DNA from: Aphis gossypii
Lineage: Eukaryota; Arthropoda; Insecta; Hemiptera; Aphididae
NCBI RefSeq assembly: GCF_020184175.1
Contig: NC_065532.1
Location: 14,198,001 to 14,262,000, forward strand
Length of the DNA stretch: 64,000 nt
Reading direction: 5' to 3'
The translations under genes were made by a program, and so were the position numbers. Below the pieces are notes generated by a model that worked only from the letters and a program-made list of their open reading frames with translations, was not told where the DNA came from and ran no database searches. Positions 14,400 to 26,948 of this stretch are shown one piece after another (position 1 is the stretch's first letter; each line of letters starts with the position of its first letter).

Positions 14400-14900
14400 T
14401 CCACTTGAGTTATCGTTTTCCCGACAAAATAATATACGTACGCACGCACACACGTGGCGCCGCACGCGTGTCCGTTGCCGTATATACGTGTATTAAAACA
14501 AACGCACTAACAAACACCTATACTTATGCCTATGTGTGTGTTTTGGGGGCGCGTGCGCGTACATTTATATGCGGTAGGACGACGGTAAGGGGTGCCGAGG
14601 GGATTTTCACGACTTAACCCTTTCCCCCGACGTAGTTTCGCCGGTTCCGGTCATACCGACGGAGCTTCCTCCGCGACTGCCCCGGTCCCCGCGCGTCGTG
14701 TTTCCTTTATTGTTGCAATAAATAAAAACATTTTTGAACAAAAATAAAAAAATAAAAATACGAACCGGACGAAAAAAAATATCCCCATTTCCTTGACGGG
14801 TCACGGCAGTGGTGGCTACCGTGGCCGGTTATATGAACATTTCACTCCGCCGCCGGATGTACCTAAAACCCATCCGTTTTGTTTTGGATGCGGCAAGCGC
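14400..14900. promoter_or_regulatory. CpG-rich island in intron 2 (candidate regulatory DNA)
   Basis: This stretch is clearly richer in G+C and CpG than the flanking intron, for example GCGCCGCACGCGTG near 14457 and CCCGGTCCCCGCGCG near 14680. Overlapping chance ORFs on both strands show no domain. A GTAAGG donor-like site on the plus strand at 14586 is isolated. In insects with this AT-rich background, CpG-dense DNA outside exons often marks promoters or enhancers. That is an inference only. Confidence 0.3.
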
Positions 14901-14947
14901 GCTACTTGGGGCGCCGGACAATATAATATTTCTGTTATTGTTATGCC

Positions 14948-14973
14948 ATTATTATTATTATTATTATTATTAT
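14948..14973. repeat. (ATT)n microsatellite
   Basis: Uninterrupted ATT trinucleotide repeat, about 9 copies. Confidence 0.95.
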
Positions 14974-16029
14974 AGTATGCGCTCGTGGCTAAGTAAAAGT
15001 AATCATAATCGATCCCGCCACGGCTACGGGCCATACGATATATTTATTTTTTTCGTACCAGTCAGTACAAATCACTATAAAATGATTCATGTTTTACCCC
15101 ACGTCTCCGTTAACCGTTCTCGACGTTTACATTGCGTCTCGGTCGAGTCTGAAAATTTAAGTAAATATTATTGAGTTCATCTCGTGTAGTTATTGTTTAA
15201 TGTCACAAAGTCCCAGTCCATAAGAAAACGAGTCAAGGGAGGAAAATGTTAAAATGTAGTTGTGGAATCCGATTTGTTTTGTAGAACGCTGACGAGGGAA
15301 AAAACAAAAAAAAAAAAATCCGTTTTGTAAATTAACATTAACGATGATCCCGGAAACTCATATATACTATTGTGTTGAAGTGCACTGTTGTTTACTTCTA
15401 TATGACTGGTAGTGTTAACGGAGTTCGTATAGAAAGATGAGCTTTTTCCTATTTCACACGAATTTCCGGCAAGTGTCGAGTGACACTGTTATGAGAACGA
15501 TGTTAGAACCTTACCAATATACATATGTAAGTCGAATTTTCTGATCTTTGTAGCTTCTGTTAGGATTGGCTACGTCTGGTAATAAAAATATGACAATATA
15601 TTATGTTGAAAAATTAATATTATTCTAAATCACTGTACGTTACGCCATCATACAATCATATAGGTATATCATACCTATAGAGCTCCACCGTAGATTTACA
15701 GCTAAATGATTCACATTTTTCCAATTTTATAGTGTAATTATTATTATGATAAATGTGAAGATATGTTATTGTGTAAACTATTGGGGATCGATTAAGTTAT
15801 AACGATTAAAACCGTGTGTCCAATTATGTGTACCGTGTCTGTAAAAAAAAATTACTATTATTGTCATTGTCTCGATTATGCCTGTCCTCCTTGAATGGCC
15901 TAATATATATTACTGAGATGAATTTGGGTCGCTACGAGAAGATCGCGATGGGTTTTTTTTTCTTGTAACTGGCGTTTTACGCGACGTTTGCTGCGATCAC
16001 GGCATATCAAATCTCATAAACATACCTAA

Positions 16030-16480
16030 CTCGTCATTTTGCCACGGATACTTTGCGCCAGAAACGGAACGCCGACCGGCAGTCGGTCCAGACGCAACGC
16101 ACAATACATATTATTATATAATTCGTACAATGTATCCACCCACGACGTTTAATAAGTTTTTCCGACAAACAGTGCGCAATATCCGGTCGTCGACATACCG
16201 CACAAAACATAGGTATACGGCCAGCGAATCCGGATTTTCCAATAACACGTCCACAACTCCGGGGACGCGCGTGTCTCGACGAATGTGTGCGTGAAATAAT
16301 GAATCGTTTTCGGAAGGGACCCATCCATCAATTAAGAACGAACATTTCCGCGGTCAACTCTGTGGTATTTTCGCTCGCACATACCCGCGCGAAATTAACA
16401 CACACGGTCTCACGCCTACAGACGACGGCGCCGTTGTGTACAACACGGAGGCCGTACTACTCGTATAATAATATTATGTA
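16030..16480. promoter_or_regulatory. CpG-rich island in intron 2
   Basis: Dense CpG (GGCGCCGTTGTG near 16427, GGGGACGCGCGTG near 16260) within AT-rich intron. Antisense ORFs of up to 96 codons have no recognisable domain. I read it as candidate regulatory DNA, with no defined core promoter motif. Confidence 0.25.
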
Positions 16481-18757
16481 GGTACCCACACACATATTAT
16501 ATTAATAATATTATACCCACACGAACCCTGCCGATTTTCAGTTATTTACGTCGATGTCGGTCTCGCGAGGGTGATGCACGGATTGCCGATGCGCCAGATT
16601 TTATTGTAAATTTAAAATATTATCTCGCGAACTCGTTATACTCGTGCTACTCGTGTATTTTATTACGATATTATGTCTTAAACTAAATATTGTAGAATGA
16701 ATTTCGTATCGTTGTAATGTGTAACCGACGGGTAGGTCTACCGGCAGAGCGTACGCGTTTTAATAAATATTCGTAACTCGGGAAATTTTTACGAGGGGGG
16801 GAACTTTATTTTGTATCGATGTATCGTAGGTATACTTAAAGTTACTTTGAGACTAAAATATACCTAATAAATACATTTTATAAAATATCGAGGTGGACAG
16901 TTACCTAACCTCTCATCTCCAACCCCCACCAAGTGCCTATGAGTATGATTATAGAAAATATTTCGAGAGCGGTGACTACGCGTCGGCATAGTATTATATG
17001 ACTCGTGTCTGCTCAAACCGTTTTCGAAAAATCAAATAAATAAAAAAGAAAAAATGAAAAATTGAGAGTGTGTGTGTGATAGAGATCCGACGTTATGTAA
17101 ATACGTACTCGTGTGTGTGTGTGTGTGCGTAACACGGGGAAGAGCCTAGTATGCTATATGAATAAACGGGTCGAATGTTTGGAATGAAAAACGTACAGTT
17201 GTAATGCAATATTATTACCATATCGCGGAACGGGACCGGCCACCGACTATATATATAATAATAAAAAAATTCCTCGTCCTATCTCTGCTTATCGTCGAAT
17301 GAATATAACATCGATGTACATGTGTATGTGTGTGCACTTGCGCGGTAGCCCTCTCGGCTCTTTTACAACGATGTTCATCTGAAGATAATAAAATATTATT
17401 CCATTACTATGATAAAATCTCAAAAAGAAATGCATACGTAATAATACGCGAGTTCGTATTATACCGACTTCGTACGATTCGAGTCGTATGTGTTTTACGT
17501 GATACGGTAATAAATTAAGTCTTCGTAATATAAATAACACAATACACAGCTGCGGGCAGAGAGAGAAGGAGATTAAGTGTACCACAGTAGTTGTTTTAAA
17601 ATATATATAAATGAAAGCAGGTAAACAATATAATAGAATAGAAAATAATGAATAACGTTGTGTTATTATATTAGATGGACACTATATTATTATATTTTAT
17701 GTGGTTTTTTTTTTTTTTGTTCGAGTTCTAATAAATTACCGTCTGAAACCAGTTATAAATTATGTTACGTTTTAATATAATAATAATTATTTAAAAACTT
17801 TAAAAACATTATTTTTTTTTATAAATGGTTGACAAAAAATGGATTAAAACCGTTCTTTCTAATAGACAGTGTTATTAAAACTCAGGGTATGACATTTATC
17901 ATGCCATTAGTGTTTATTTGTTTTTATTTTAGTTTACTGTAATGTTTCAATTTAATGTACCATGCGACCCATTACTTTATGACCAAAAATAAAATAAATA
18001 CACTTAATTGTACGGGTGTAGTGTATTGTGTTCACGACTTAGGTACCTATTCCACCCGTTACACTAAAATAATAATAATAATAGTAATAATAATATTATA
18101 GGTACGTTTGTCCGAAAGCATTTGTTTAAATCTCTAGGGGTTTCTCTATAATATAACGACGTGGTCGAAAATTATGTATACATTGAATTTATTGAACATT
18201 GATACTACTACAAAACAAACACTCTGGTATTATATTATGCGCTACATTGACAAAAAAAAAATGTTTATTATTTTATGTTTTCACGCACTATTATACTTAA
18301 GCGCTTAAAATCCAAATTATCACGAAATACCCTCACGTAGAATCATACGCACTCGCACACACACAAAACTCACCCGTTTCGATAATATTACACAGGCACA
18401 CCTCGGTATATATACCGACTGGAGTACCGTTTTCCGATGTATCGTCGATTGCGCCGTAAAGGCTGATGATTTATTGCGATTATTGCAATAAATATTATTA
18501 TTATTTTTGATTATTGTTGTTAAAACACAAAATATAAAGGCAATTATTTTTCCCTAACGCGTATATTATAAAATAACGGTTCTTTCCGTATAAAAACTCG
18601 GTAAATATTTTACCGAATCACACTACCACTGTTACAGGTCGTTGTCACGATTTAACATATTATAGAAATAGGATAACATACGATTTAGCGGACTCGTTTA
18701 TCTAATTATATTATAACAGCGTTAAGCTAATGTTACACACAGTTAAGTATATATTAT

Positions 18758-18956
18758 GTTACCGGAAAAGATGATAATTCAGGAATTGTCGTGATATCCT
18801 AGTCATTGTTGACAACGACTGGATGACTGGAAAGGATAGGCAATGTTGGATATTTCGTAGTTACCAGTCATTTATTACAATTCCTTACTAAATCAGACAT
18901 TTTCGTTGTTGTCTAGTCATTGTCAACATGAACTGATTATCATCTTTTCCGGTAGC
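18758..18956. mobile_element. MITE, non-autonomous DNA transposon with 7-bp target duplication
   Basis: The element begins GTTACCGGAAAAGATGATAA and ends with its inverted counterpart, TTATCATCTTTTCCGGTAGC. The terminal inverted repeats are 21 bp with one mismatch. It is flanked by a perfect direct repeat ATATTAT at 18751-18757 and 18957-18963, as expected for a target-site duplication, though the flank is AT-rich. Internal sub-terminal inverted pairs (GGAATTGT 18782-18789 with ACAATTCC 18877-18884; ATGACTGG 18833-18840 with CCAGTCAT 18864-18871) and a direct repeat CTAGTCATTGT (18799-18809 and 18913-18923) show structured ends. It has no coding capacity, so it would be mobilised in trans. The superfamily is uncertain: an apparent 7-bp duplication could come from a hAT- or P-like 8-bp cutter or another family. 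Confidence 0.85.
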
Positions 18957-21388
18957 ATATTATACACTAACTACTAAGATTTTAACCAGTTTTCATTTCC
19001 ACACATATATTATGATATGTTGGTACAAAAAATAATATCATAGTACATTATTATTGTAGACTTACCCAAACACTTAGATTTCGGCGTTTAAAAAATGACG
19101 ATAGGGCGTCAGTTGAAAGTGAAATTTGACGTTATTGTGCTCGAAGCGTTTTTCCATCTGCAAAACATACAATTTTATAAAAATGTATATAGTGTTTACT
19201 GTATATTATTACAAAATGTTTGCCTTGGTTTGTCTTATAAACCCCTTGCTCTGAGATACCGTGTGTTTAAGTGTATAGGTATTGTGAGTCAAAGTTGCCA
19301 ACATTTTATTGTTTTATTGAAAACAGTTTTCCGAGAATAACGAACACCAGTCAGAGTCAGTCCACTATAAAATGCATTTTCACGCTGTTTTAAAACTTTA
19401 AAAGTGTTTGCGTTGTTTCTATCGTTCTATGTTTATTTTTTAAACCTGTAGGTATTTTTACTTTTTTGTTTTTGCATTGTTATGTAAGATATAATATAGT
19501 ATCATAATTTGTTTTAGTTTTTAACTAGCATGATGAACCATAATATCTAAAAACGTTTTTAATAAACTTTGTTGTTACTGTATTATACAAATATGATTCA
19601 CCCATGTGTTCATTAAAGTGTTTTTCTTTAAAATTGTATTATATAATATAATAATAAGTGTAAATACTGACTATATTATATACTTATTTTTTTCAAATGA
19701 TAGTCAACTATTTGTATTATTATACTCGAACATACAATTTAAAAATTGTACAATTTTTTTATCATTATAACTCATATAACCTCTATATCTTATACTATTA
19801 TACCTTATACCCTTGGTACATACACTTAAATTATTAAAAAACTACTCGTTTTGATTTCGATTTAGATACATCATCATCTAGAAAAAAGTTATTCGCTTAA
19901 CAATATTTACAGGAAAATGAACGATTCTCAGTTGAAAAAAAATGAAGTCGGTATCGCTACAAAACACTCTATAAATGGTAAAAAATCTAAATATTTAAAT
20001 ACGTATTCCTTATTTATACAATAATATGTATAATATAAGCATTCTAAAAATCGGTAAATGAATAAATTCATTATGGAATGAAAAAATATGGACGCGTATA
20101 CCTTGTGAACCGTCGTGTGTATAATATGTATTGACACTAATACGAAACGCAATAACATAATCGAGCGATATGAGTCTAATAATAATAAAATGTTATTTGA
20201 GCTGTTACAAGATTGAAATAATATTGACTCGGCGTCATAAAACGTAAATATGAATCTACACTCACCAGCAGATTGGGTGTACATAAAACAAATACACCCT
20301 AATTAAATTCCAATTCATAGCTTTACAATATTTATCTATATTATATTATAAATTTATAATACATGCCTAATATACGTCTATTTTGCGCTAATGCTGTACC
20401 CTCATCAACATATTCACCCGCGCACAGCTCGTATTTTGCTGTTTGAAAAATATGCGTTAAACATAAATACTATATAGGTACTTACATAAAAATAAAATAA
20501 GATCGTGTTTGACACGTCGTAATCGAATGGTATTGTAATTTACGACATTCCGACATTTATCGAACGATGGTGATTTTGGTTTGAAATTTCTGAACACAAT
20601 TTACTTGCAATATAAACGATATTTGAAAAAAATATATTTAAGAATAATAAACTCTGTATCTAAAGCATCCTATACATACGAAATCTAGAGTAAAATAACT
20701 GACAGATATATAATTGCCTAAATAAAAAAAGAACTAAAAACCGCTTGTTTAAAAATTGTAATTTTTTAAATTATAACTAGCAATTCAAATGTATTAAAAT
20801 TAAAAAAAATGTTATTGCTTTTTTAACGAGTCCTCAGAGAAAATTGGAAACGTTGTGGATTCACCATGAAAAAAAAAAAATAATTTTATAAGCCTGCCTG
20901 AAAAACTAAAACTACTTTTTCATGAGTATCTACTATCTAAAGACTATTCTGTGTGTCCAAAAAAAAGATATAGACACAATTTAATATATCCTTATAAAAT
21001 CTAAAGTATGTGCTTTAAAAAAAAAAGAAACAGAAAACTGATAAACAAAAAATTGTTGAGACATTGAGTTAATGGTAAAAATAATACATTTTTTAATATA
21101 TAATATTAAAAAGTATCTAATATATTATATTATACTATACTACTACTAATAATAATAATAAACAATAAACAATAATTGGACTAAAATATTAGTCTTAGAT
21201 AAATTTAATGAGATAAAAATAACTATGCAGTATACGTATATACAATATACATAAATATATAAATTTCTAAAACATTGAAAAATATATTTAGTATTGTAAT
21301 TCTAAATATCATTAAATAATCTAAGATCACATTTAACTTCACTTTAGTATGATAGTATGAATCACGAAACCAATTTATATCCTTCTTG

Positions 21389-21413
21389 TTTATTTATTTA
21401 TTTATTTATTTAT
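21389..21413. repeat. (TTTA)n microsatellite
   Basis: About six tandem TTTA units in intron 2. Confidence 0.95.
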
Positions 21414-22087
21414 ATCTTACTTATAATGTTTTGATGATATGCAAATACCACAGATTCCAAGCTTTGATATTGTCATTGATTATAAAAAGAATCCACCCTG
21501 TTTTTTATCTGAAATTACATGCAGATTGGTAATAGGCAACAATGGGTAAGTGACAGTTTTCCACTTTTCATGGGAAATGCTCAGAATTAAAATGGTCGTA
21601 TGTTCTTTTTAAGTATAATATCTTCAAAAAATATATAAAGCATCTGAAGAAAAATGAATAATAAATGAATAATTGTGCAGTTTGTATTAAAATCAAATTT
21701 TATTTTATTTTTGCCTATAATATCCCGAAATTATCATGAGCTGTTTATAATAATAAAAAATAATTATAATAATTTAGATTCTATTTGTTAGTATTTGTAC
21801 GAGTAAATTTTGCTCATGTCCCAAAAATTAAAAAAAAATATTTAATTTTTGAACAGTCAGAGGAGCGTTTTGCATTTTACCAATCGATAATGTTATATCA
21901 GCTATCGTTTATAATTACATATTATTTACGTTATCCATGCCTCGGAATCTGCGTGACTTTTGAGTTCGCAGGTATTTTTATTTTACTGTGCATCATATAT
22001 TGCGCAGTTCAAATATAGAAAATTCAATATTATACATAACCTTTAATATACGAATCGCAATGTTTATTTATGATCGCATTTCCGCAG

Positions 22088-22381
22088 ACGCACCGGGCTG
22101 CAAAACAGACCGGGTGATGGTGATCGGCGCGTCCCGGGGCGAAAGCATGGACGTGCCGTGCGAGGTGGACGCCGATCCGCCGGCCAAAGGGTTCCGGTGG
22201 AAGTTCAACAATTCGGGCGAGACGATCGACATCGGCCCGGAACGGTACATATCCAACGGCACTTTCAGCGTGCTCAGGTACACGCCCGTCGCCGACTTGG
22301 ACTATGGCACGCTGTCGTGTTGGGCAACCAACGGGGTCGGCCACCAGTCCGTGCCGTGCCTATTTCAAATGGTTGCCGCCG
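22088..22381 (+). CDS. Sidestep-like protein, exon c: membrane-proximal Ig domain
   Basis: The acceptor TTTCCGCAG precedes the exon and GTAAGC follows it. It enters in phase 1 (T + AC = Tyr), carries 97 codons (residues 98-194) and exits in phase 1. It encodes one complete Ig domain: APGCKTDRV, then MDVPCEVDADPP with the first Ig cysteine, FRWKFNNSGE with the core Trp, and DYGTLSCWATNGVG with the second cysteine. Extra cysteines in PGC and VPCLFQ near the two ends are a Sidestep-family feature and probably form a second disulfide. NNS and NGT are possible N-glycosylation sites. Phase-1 boundaries on both sides are the classic symmetrical exon of Ig domains. The exon is strongly GC-rich, which produces long shadow ORFs on the opposite strand. 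Confidence 0.95.
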
Positions 22382-24898
22382 GTAAGCATTTTTCAATTCA
22401 CGTATTATATTTAACGTCTGTAAATATTATAAAAAAATAGATAAATAATAATTTAGGTAATGAAAATACTAAAATGTCCTGTACTTTCTGAATTTTGGTT
22501 TGTCAGTAGAAACGAGACAATATCATTTCTTTACAGAGTAATCATCGAGAGATCGATATGGACATATTTTCTCAAACCATAATTTATCGATATATATTAC
22601 ATATTTCGAATATCAAAATAGTTTATTCAGGAGTTAATTTTTTATTGTATTTTATATTATTGTGTACTTTTAAAAACACCTACATAAGTGTACCAATTAA
22701 AAACAAATGTAAAATGTCAATTAACCTTTTCAAAGAATTTTTTTTTGTCCTCTTTAGGACACAACTACCTACTATTTTTTAACAGATTTTTTTTTTTTTT
22801 TTTGTTTTCCGTAATATTCAATAACAATTATTTTCAAATTGAATAAATAATATTAATGTATTTCAGAAATGATTTATGCCACGACGAATAAAAACTGTTT
22901 AACCTTTATAAATAAACTGTGTAATGATAATAAAAGTACATTACTATTATAAGACTATACGATATAATTATTCTAATCTCGTTATTCATTTTATATTTTG
23001 TACACAATGTAAAACAAAGAAAAAAACATATAAAAAAGAACTATATACATTGTATTATCATGATGTATTTCATCATAGTGAAAATAAAAGGAAAAAAGAG
23101 GGTGGTGTACCACTTTGCTGTATAGGTGTCAGGTGAATCACCGTAATGTATATGTTAAAATTGAATTCAATTATACATTATTGCAAACAAAGAACGATTT
23201 CTGAGTGGAGAAGGCCTATCAGTCTATTATATTGTCTCTACAAGAGTATACTCCATGAAATTAAATTTTTTTATTATTGATATTAAACTAATTTAATAGA
23301 TTAATATTATAGTGTTATTTTAATGATTGCTAAAAACATTGCTTATATTAAATTACAATAATAGTTTATATTTACAATTTATAATTTTTACCATACTATA
23401 CCTATATTATTATTTCATTTTTTAAATCAATACTACCTTACCGCGCAAGTTTCTTGGTTTAAATAGGTTTTTTAGTTTAATTTAATAAAAGTTTTTATAC
23501 TCTGATGCTAATTATTTTTTTTTATAATTACACACTTATTTTTTTAGTATAATATTATGGAAATAATATTTAATAATGTTACATGACGTACAGTAAGCAT
23601 CATATATGCGTGAAAGCACGCAACTATTTCGATTGGAACATTTAAATAAATACACGTTCCATATTTAATTGGTACTTACGGACAACAAATTGTAGTAGGT
23701 AGATAATATAGTGATACGTAGTTTTTATATTAAAAACTATACCGTAAAACATTCGACAATTTTTTTTTTTATTTACGTAAGTTTGGCCGTTCAAGTTTTC
23801 TTAATGAAAAATAAAATATTAATAACAAAAGTTTGTAGTGTACAAAACGGAACACAAATCGATTAAAAACACTGACAACATAATTTAACGCGTTTTTTAC
23901 CCAATATATTAAAAAAACATTTTGTTGCCGTAATAATTATTACGCTTTCGTCGATAGTCGTTTCTAAAAATAAAAAAAAATAAAAGGAAAAAAATGGTGT
24001 TCGCCTACAAGCGTGTAAATCATGTTTTATAATTGCCGTATTATATGTTCAAATCGATAGCGTTTTACAAGTGATGCCTTGTGTTATTATTATTAAAATT
24101 ATATCATCACCAATACCACGTGGCACGCGATGTACGTGATTATTATATACCGTGACAAAACCTCAATAACAATATTATATAATATTGAGTTATAGTACGG
24201 TGTGCGGTCTACCGTAATTGTTTTGGCAAAGCATGGCAACTATTCAAAGCTTTTATGAAAATACATGCTCAGCTATAATCTTAATGTGTTTATACCTTTC
24301 AGGTATACAATATTCATGTATACTGTAAATATATATACTATAAATATCATAGAAAATATCAATCTTCATTTTTTCTAAATATCTAACCCAGACACATCAA
24401 TAGAAATTAGTTATGTTTAACAATTAATAATTGAAAATAACCCGAATAATATGGTCAACGAATTCTACAGGTTCCATAGATTTTACATCTATCAAAATGT
24501 CAAAAACGACAGTAAAATTTAGTAAAAAATATGAAAATAAAATTTCTAATGTATTTTTAACGTTAAATAAGAAGTTAAACAGAAAACGAATAATTAAAAT
24601 AACGTTGAATGAAAAAAAAAAAATAAAAAATAACGATCGAATTCCCGAAATCCGCACACTCCATTCACCACCCCACCAAGTGTGGGTACGGGTATTACTC
24701 GTTCGTGAGTAAAATGTTAAATCGCAGTTTTGTCGCGCAATGTTTTTTTCACCCCCCCCCCCCAAAGTGTGCGGGTTTTAGACAATTCAGATGACTTGGC
24801 GACGATTTATATACTATATATGAACACCAGTTACCTATTTCGTATAATACTTTACCTGTCCTGTAATATTATTGACATAATATTGTGTTCCGGTGCAG
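22382..24898 (+). other. Intron 3 of the Sidestep-like gene (2.5 kb)
   Basis: GT-AG, phase 1. AT-rich with several homopolymers, including a C run near 24753-24762. Bases about 23080-23250 look like an interspersed repeat (listed separately). No exon is seen. Confidence 0.85.
23080..23250. repeat. Probable interspersed aphid repeat fragment
   Basis: The stretch around GGTGTACCACTTTGCTGTA and, further on, GATTTCTGAGTGGAGAAGGC resembles sequences I recall as recurrent in aphid genomes. The ends, copy number and class cannot be defined from one copy. This is recognition only. Confidence 0.35.
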
Positions 24899-25216
24899 GT
24901 AAACCGCAATCGGTGCACAACTGCACTGTTCGGAACAACACGGACGGCGCGGTGGACGTACAATGCGAACCGGGCTACGACGGCGGCCTGCAGCAGGTGT
25001 TCGTGCTGGAGGTGTACGCCGAAAACCTGGACAGCCAGACGGACGGCGAGGAGCTGTACCGGAACTTGACGGACCGGACGTCGCCGCGATTTTCGCTGGG
25101 AAAGGTCGCTCTGGGCGTGCTGTACACGGCTCGCATGTACGCGGTCAACGCCAAGGGCAAGTCCACCGCCGTCACTCTGCCCAGATTTTCGTTTCCCAGC
25201 TCCGAGAACCAAATGG
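24899..25216 (+). CDS. Sidestep-like protein, exon d: fibronectin type III-like domain
   Basis: The exon follows the acceptor CGGTGCAG and ends at the donor GTGAGT. It enters and exits in phase 1 (G + GT = Gly), with 105 whole codons (residues 196-300). The sequence KPQSVHNC, VDVQCEPGYDGGLQQ, FVLEVYAENL and LYTARMYAVNAKGKST follows the strand order of an FN3 module, with the hydrophobic Tyr/Leu core and a Y-x-V-x-A-x-N-x-x-G-x-S end. The pair NC/VQC may form a disulfide. NCT, NNT and NLT are possible N-glycosylation sites. A single FN3-like module between the last Ig domain and the membrane is the normal Sidestep layout. The exon is GC-rich, which explains long antisense shadow frames. Confidence 0.94.
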
Positions 25217-26922
25217 GTGAGTACCGTCCTCCGATTATCTGTAATTTGTATACGTATAGTTAGAATTTGTATAATAATAGTAGATACCCAACGATAAACG
25301 TACCTATAAATACATTTTACAAACGATTTTTGGTTTTTACAATTATTATTATAACGTTTATCGATGATATTATGATGGCAAAGATAAATCGATAAATGTT
25401 TTAAGTCATAGATAAAGGTTTCACTCGCGCGTAAATAGATCGTTTGTTTTTAGATGGGATATTGATCACGGTTTTTCCTAAAAAACCTATCTCGCTGGTT
25501 TTTGGATTATTGTGATAACGTTTTAAACTTATTCTTGTTTTTAAACAAGTATAAGTTGAGGGAGGACTGAGGCTTAGGCTTCTAAAACTATTAAATACTT
25601 TTCCTAAATGTTACTTTAATCGTGGTGCTATATTTTGTTTTTCACAGTTTGAGACGTACAGGACGGTTTGTAATTATGCAAATGCTTAATGCATCGTGGT
25701 TAAATGCAGCATAATAATTGACTTCGTTGCTTGACGTTCTCTGGTTGTTGCCGTTTCAAATCTGATAGCAATAATATTATACATCAATTCATATTAAATT
25801 CGTGCTAACTAACGTCGTATAATATCCATTTATGCGTCCATATAATTATAATGAGATATCTTAATATTATACGTATTGTGTACATCATAGTCATAATGGC
25901 ATTATAAAATATGAATAATACTTGTATCTAGACATTGCAACCATAACGTGCATCCATACGGTGTATATTATAATTTCCATCAGTTATTAGAGAAGTTATA
26001 CCTGTCATTCAATAATATGTCTAAATGAATATTTGGTATGTACGGGGATTTAATAATTATAAGGCTTTCTGTCTCATACCTGTCTATAATCAAGCACGAC
26101 GATCCCGTGTTTCTACCATGACAAATATTATAGTTGATTTGATTGTTAAGTTGTCCTTTATCTATTTTCGGTAAATCTATAAACAAAAATAATTAATATT
26201 TGTTATAAAAATATAATTTTTTGGTAGGTAGATAAAAACCATATTGAAGATTCTTCATAATTCCATATGTACAATACTAAAATATACTGATAAGAAGATA
26301 TTACATTGAGCACATAGTAGGTCATAAGTAATAACTGAGTGTTAAATCTAAAGATTGAAATAATGTTATTTATATGATACATAATATATTATAATAATAT
26401 CTTCTAAAAAAGGTTTTGTTAGACATAAAGCTGAAAGTATCGACTAATTTAATTTATCTGGTCTCAAAACTAAATAATAATAATAATACATGCATATTGT
26501 TTAGGGTCTGCGTCTATTCTCCATTGTGACTTTTATATCGATTAATTATATAATTTGTTATTAAACAACTTGATATTATGCCTATTAAATCAAAGTATAT
26601 AAAAATATGAAACAAACCTTTACCTTGCATATTATTATAATAAATTATCCCAACTTTTGATAATATCAATAATATAATTATATTATAAACGGTAACATAG
26701 TAGTCATAATTTTGTAGTTGTATGTGTTTTCATAAAGAAAAAAAATATTTAGGGAAATAAGTTTGAATAAGTAACTCGTCATTATGCATAGCATACTGAA
26801 GTATAGACTAGGGCTAGGGATTATTAAATAGTTGGTACATTTTCTTATATGTATTTTATAAAATAGAAGTACTTCGAATATCATAATTAAGTTGTTAATG
26901 GAAATTTTATAGTATTTAATAC

Positions 26923-26948
26923 GTTATGTTATGTTATGTTATGTTATG
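26923..26948. repeat. (GTTAT)n minisatellite
   Basis: Five tandem copies of the pentamer GTTAT in intron 4. Confidence 0.95.

Larger units (their letters stand above)
12987..22087 (+). other. Intron 2 of the Sidestep-like gene (9.1 kb)
   Basis: GT-AG, phase 1. It contains two adjacent perfect hairpins near 13.45 kb, two CpG-rich patches (14.4-14.9 kb and 16.0-16.5 kb), an ATT microsatellite, a GT tract at 17111-17127, a MITE at 18758-18956, an AAT tract near 18070 and a TTTA tract near 21.4 kb. No further Ig-family exon is seen. The ORFs of 60-120 codons here have no recognisable domain. Confidence 0.8.

Noticed and set aside
14809..15174. 121-codon plus-strand frame in intron 2
   Set aside because: It runs through an ATT microsatellite (a Tyr run) and a CpG-rich patch; no conserved domain and no splice context.
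19928..20284. 118-codon minus-strand frame in intron 2
   Set aside because: AT-rich codon use without a domain; expected by chance in a window this long.
22030..22344. 104-codon minus-strand frame opposite exon c
   Set aside because: Shadow of a GC-rich coding exon; Arg/Pro/His-rich with no domain, while the plus strand encodes a clear Ig domain.
24835..25212. 125-codon minus-strand frame opposite exon d
   Set aside because: Shadow of the FN3-like exon, with low-complexity composition.
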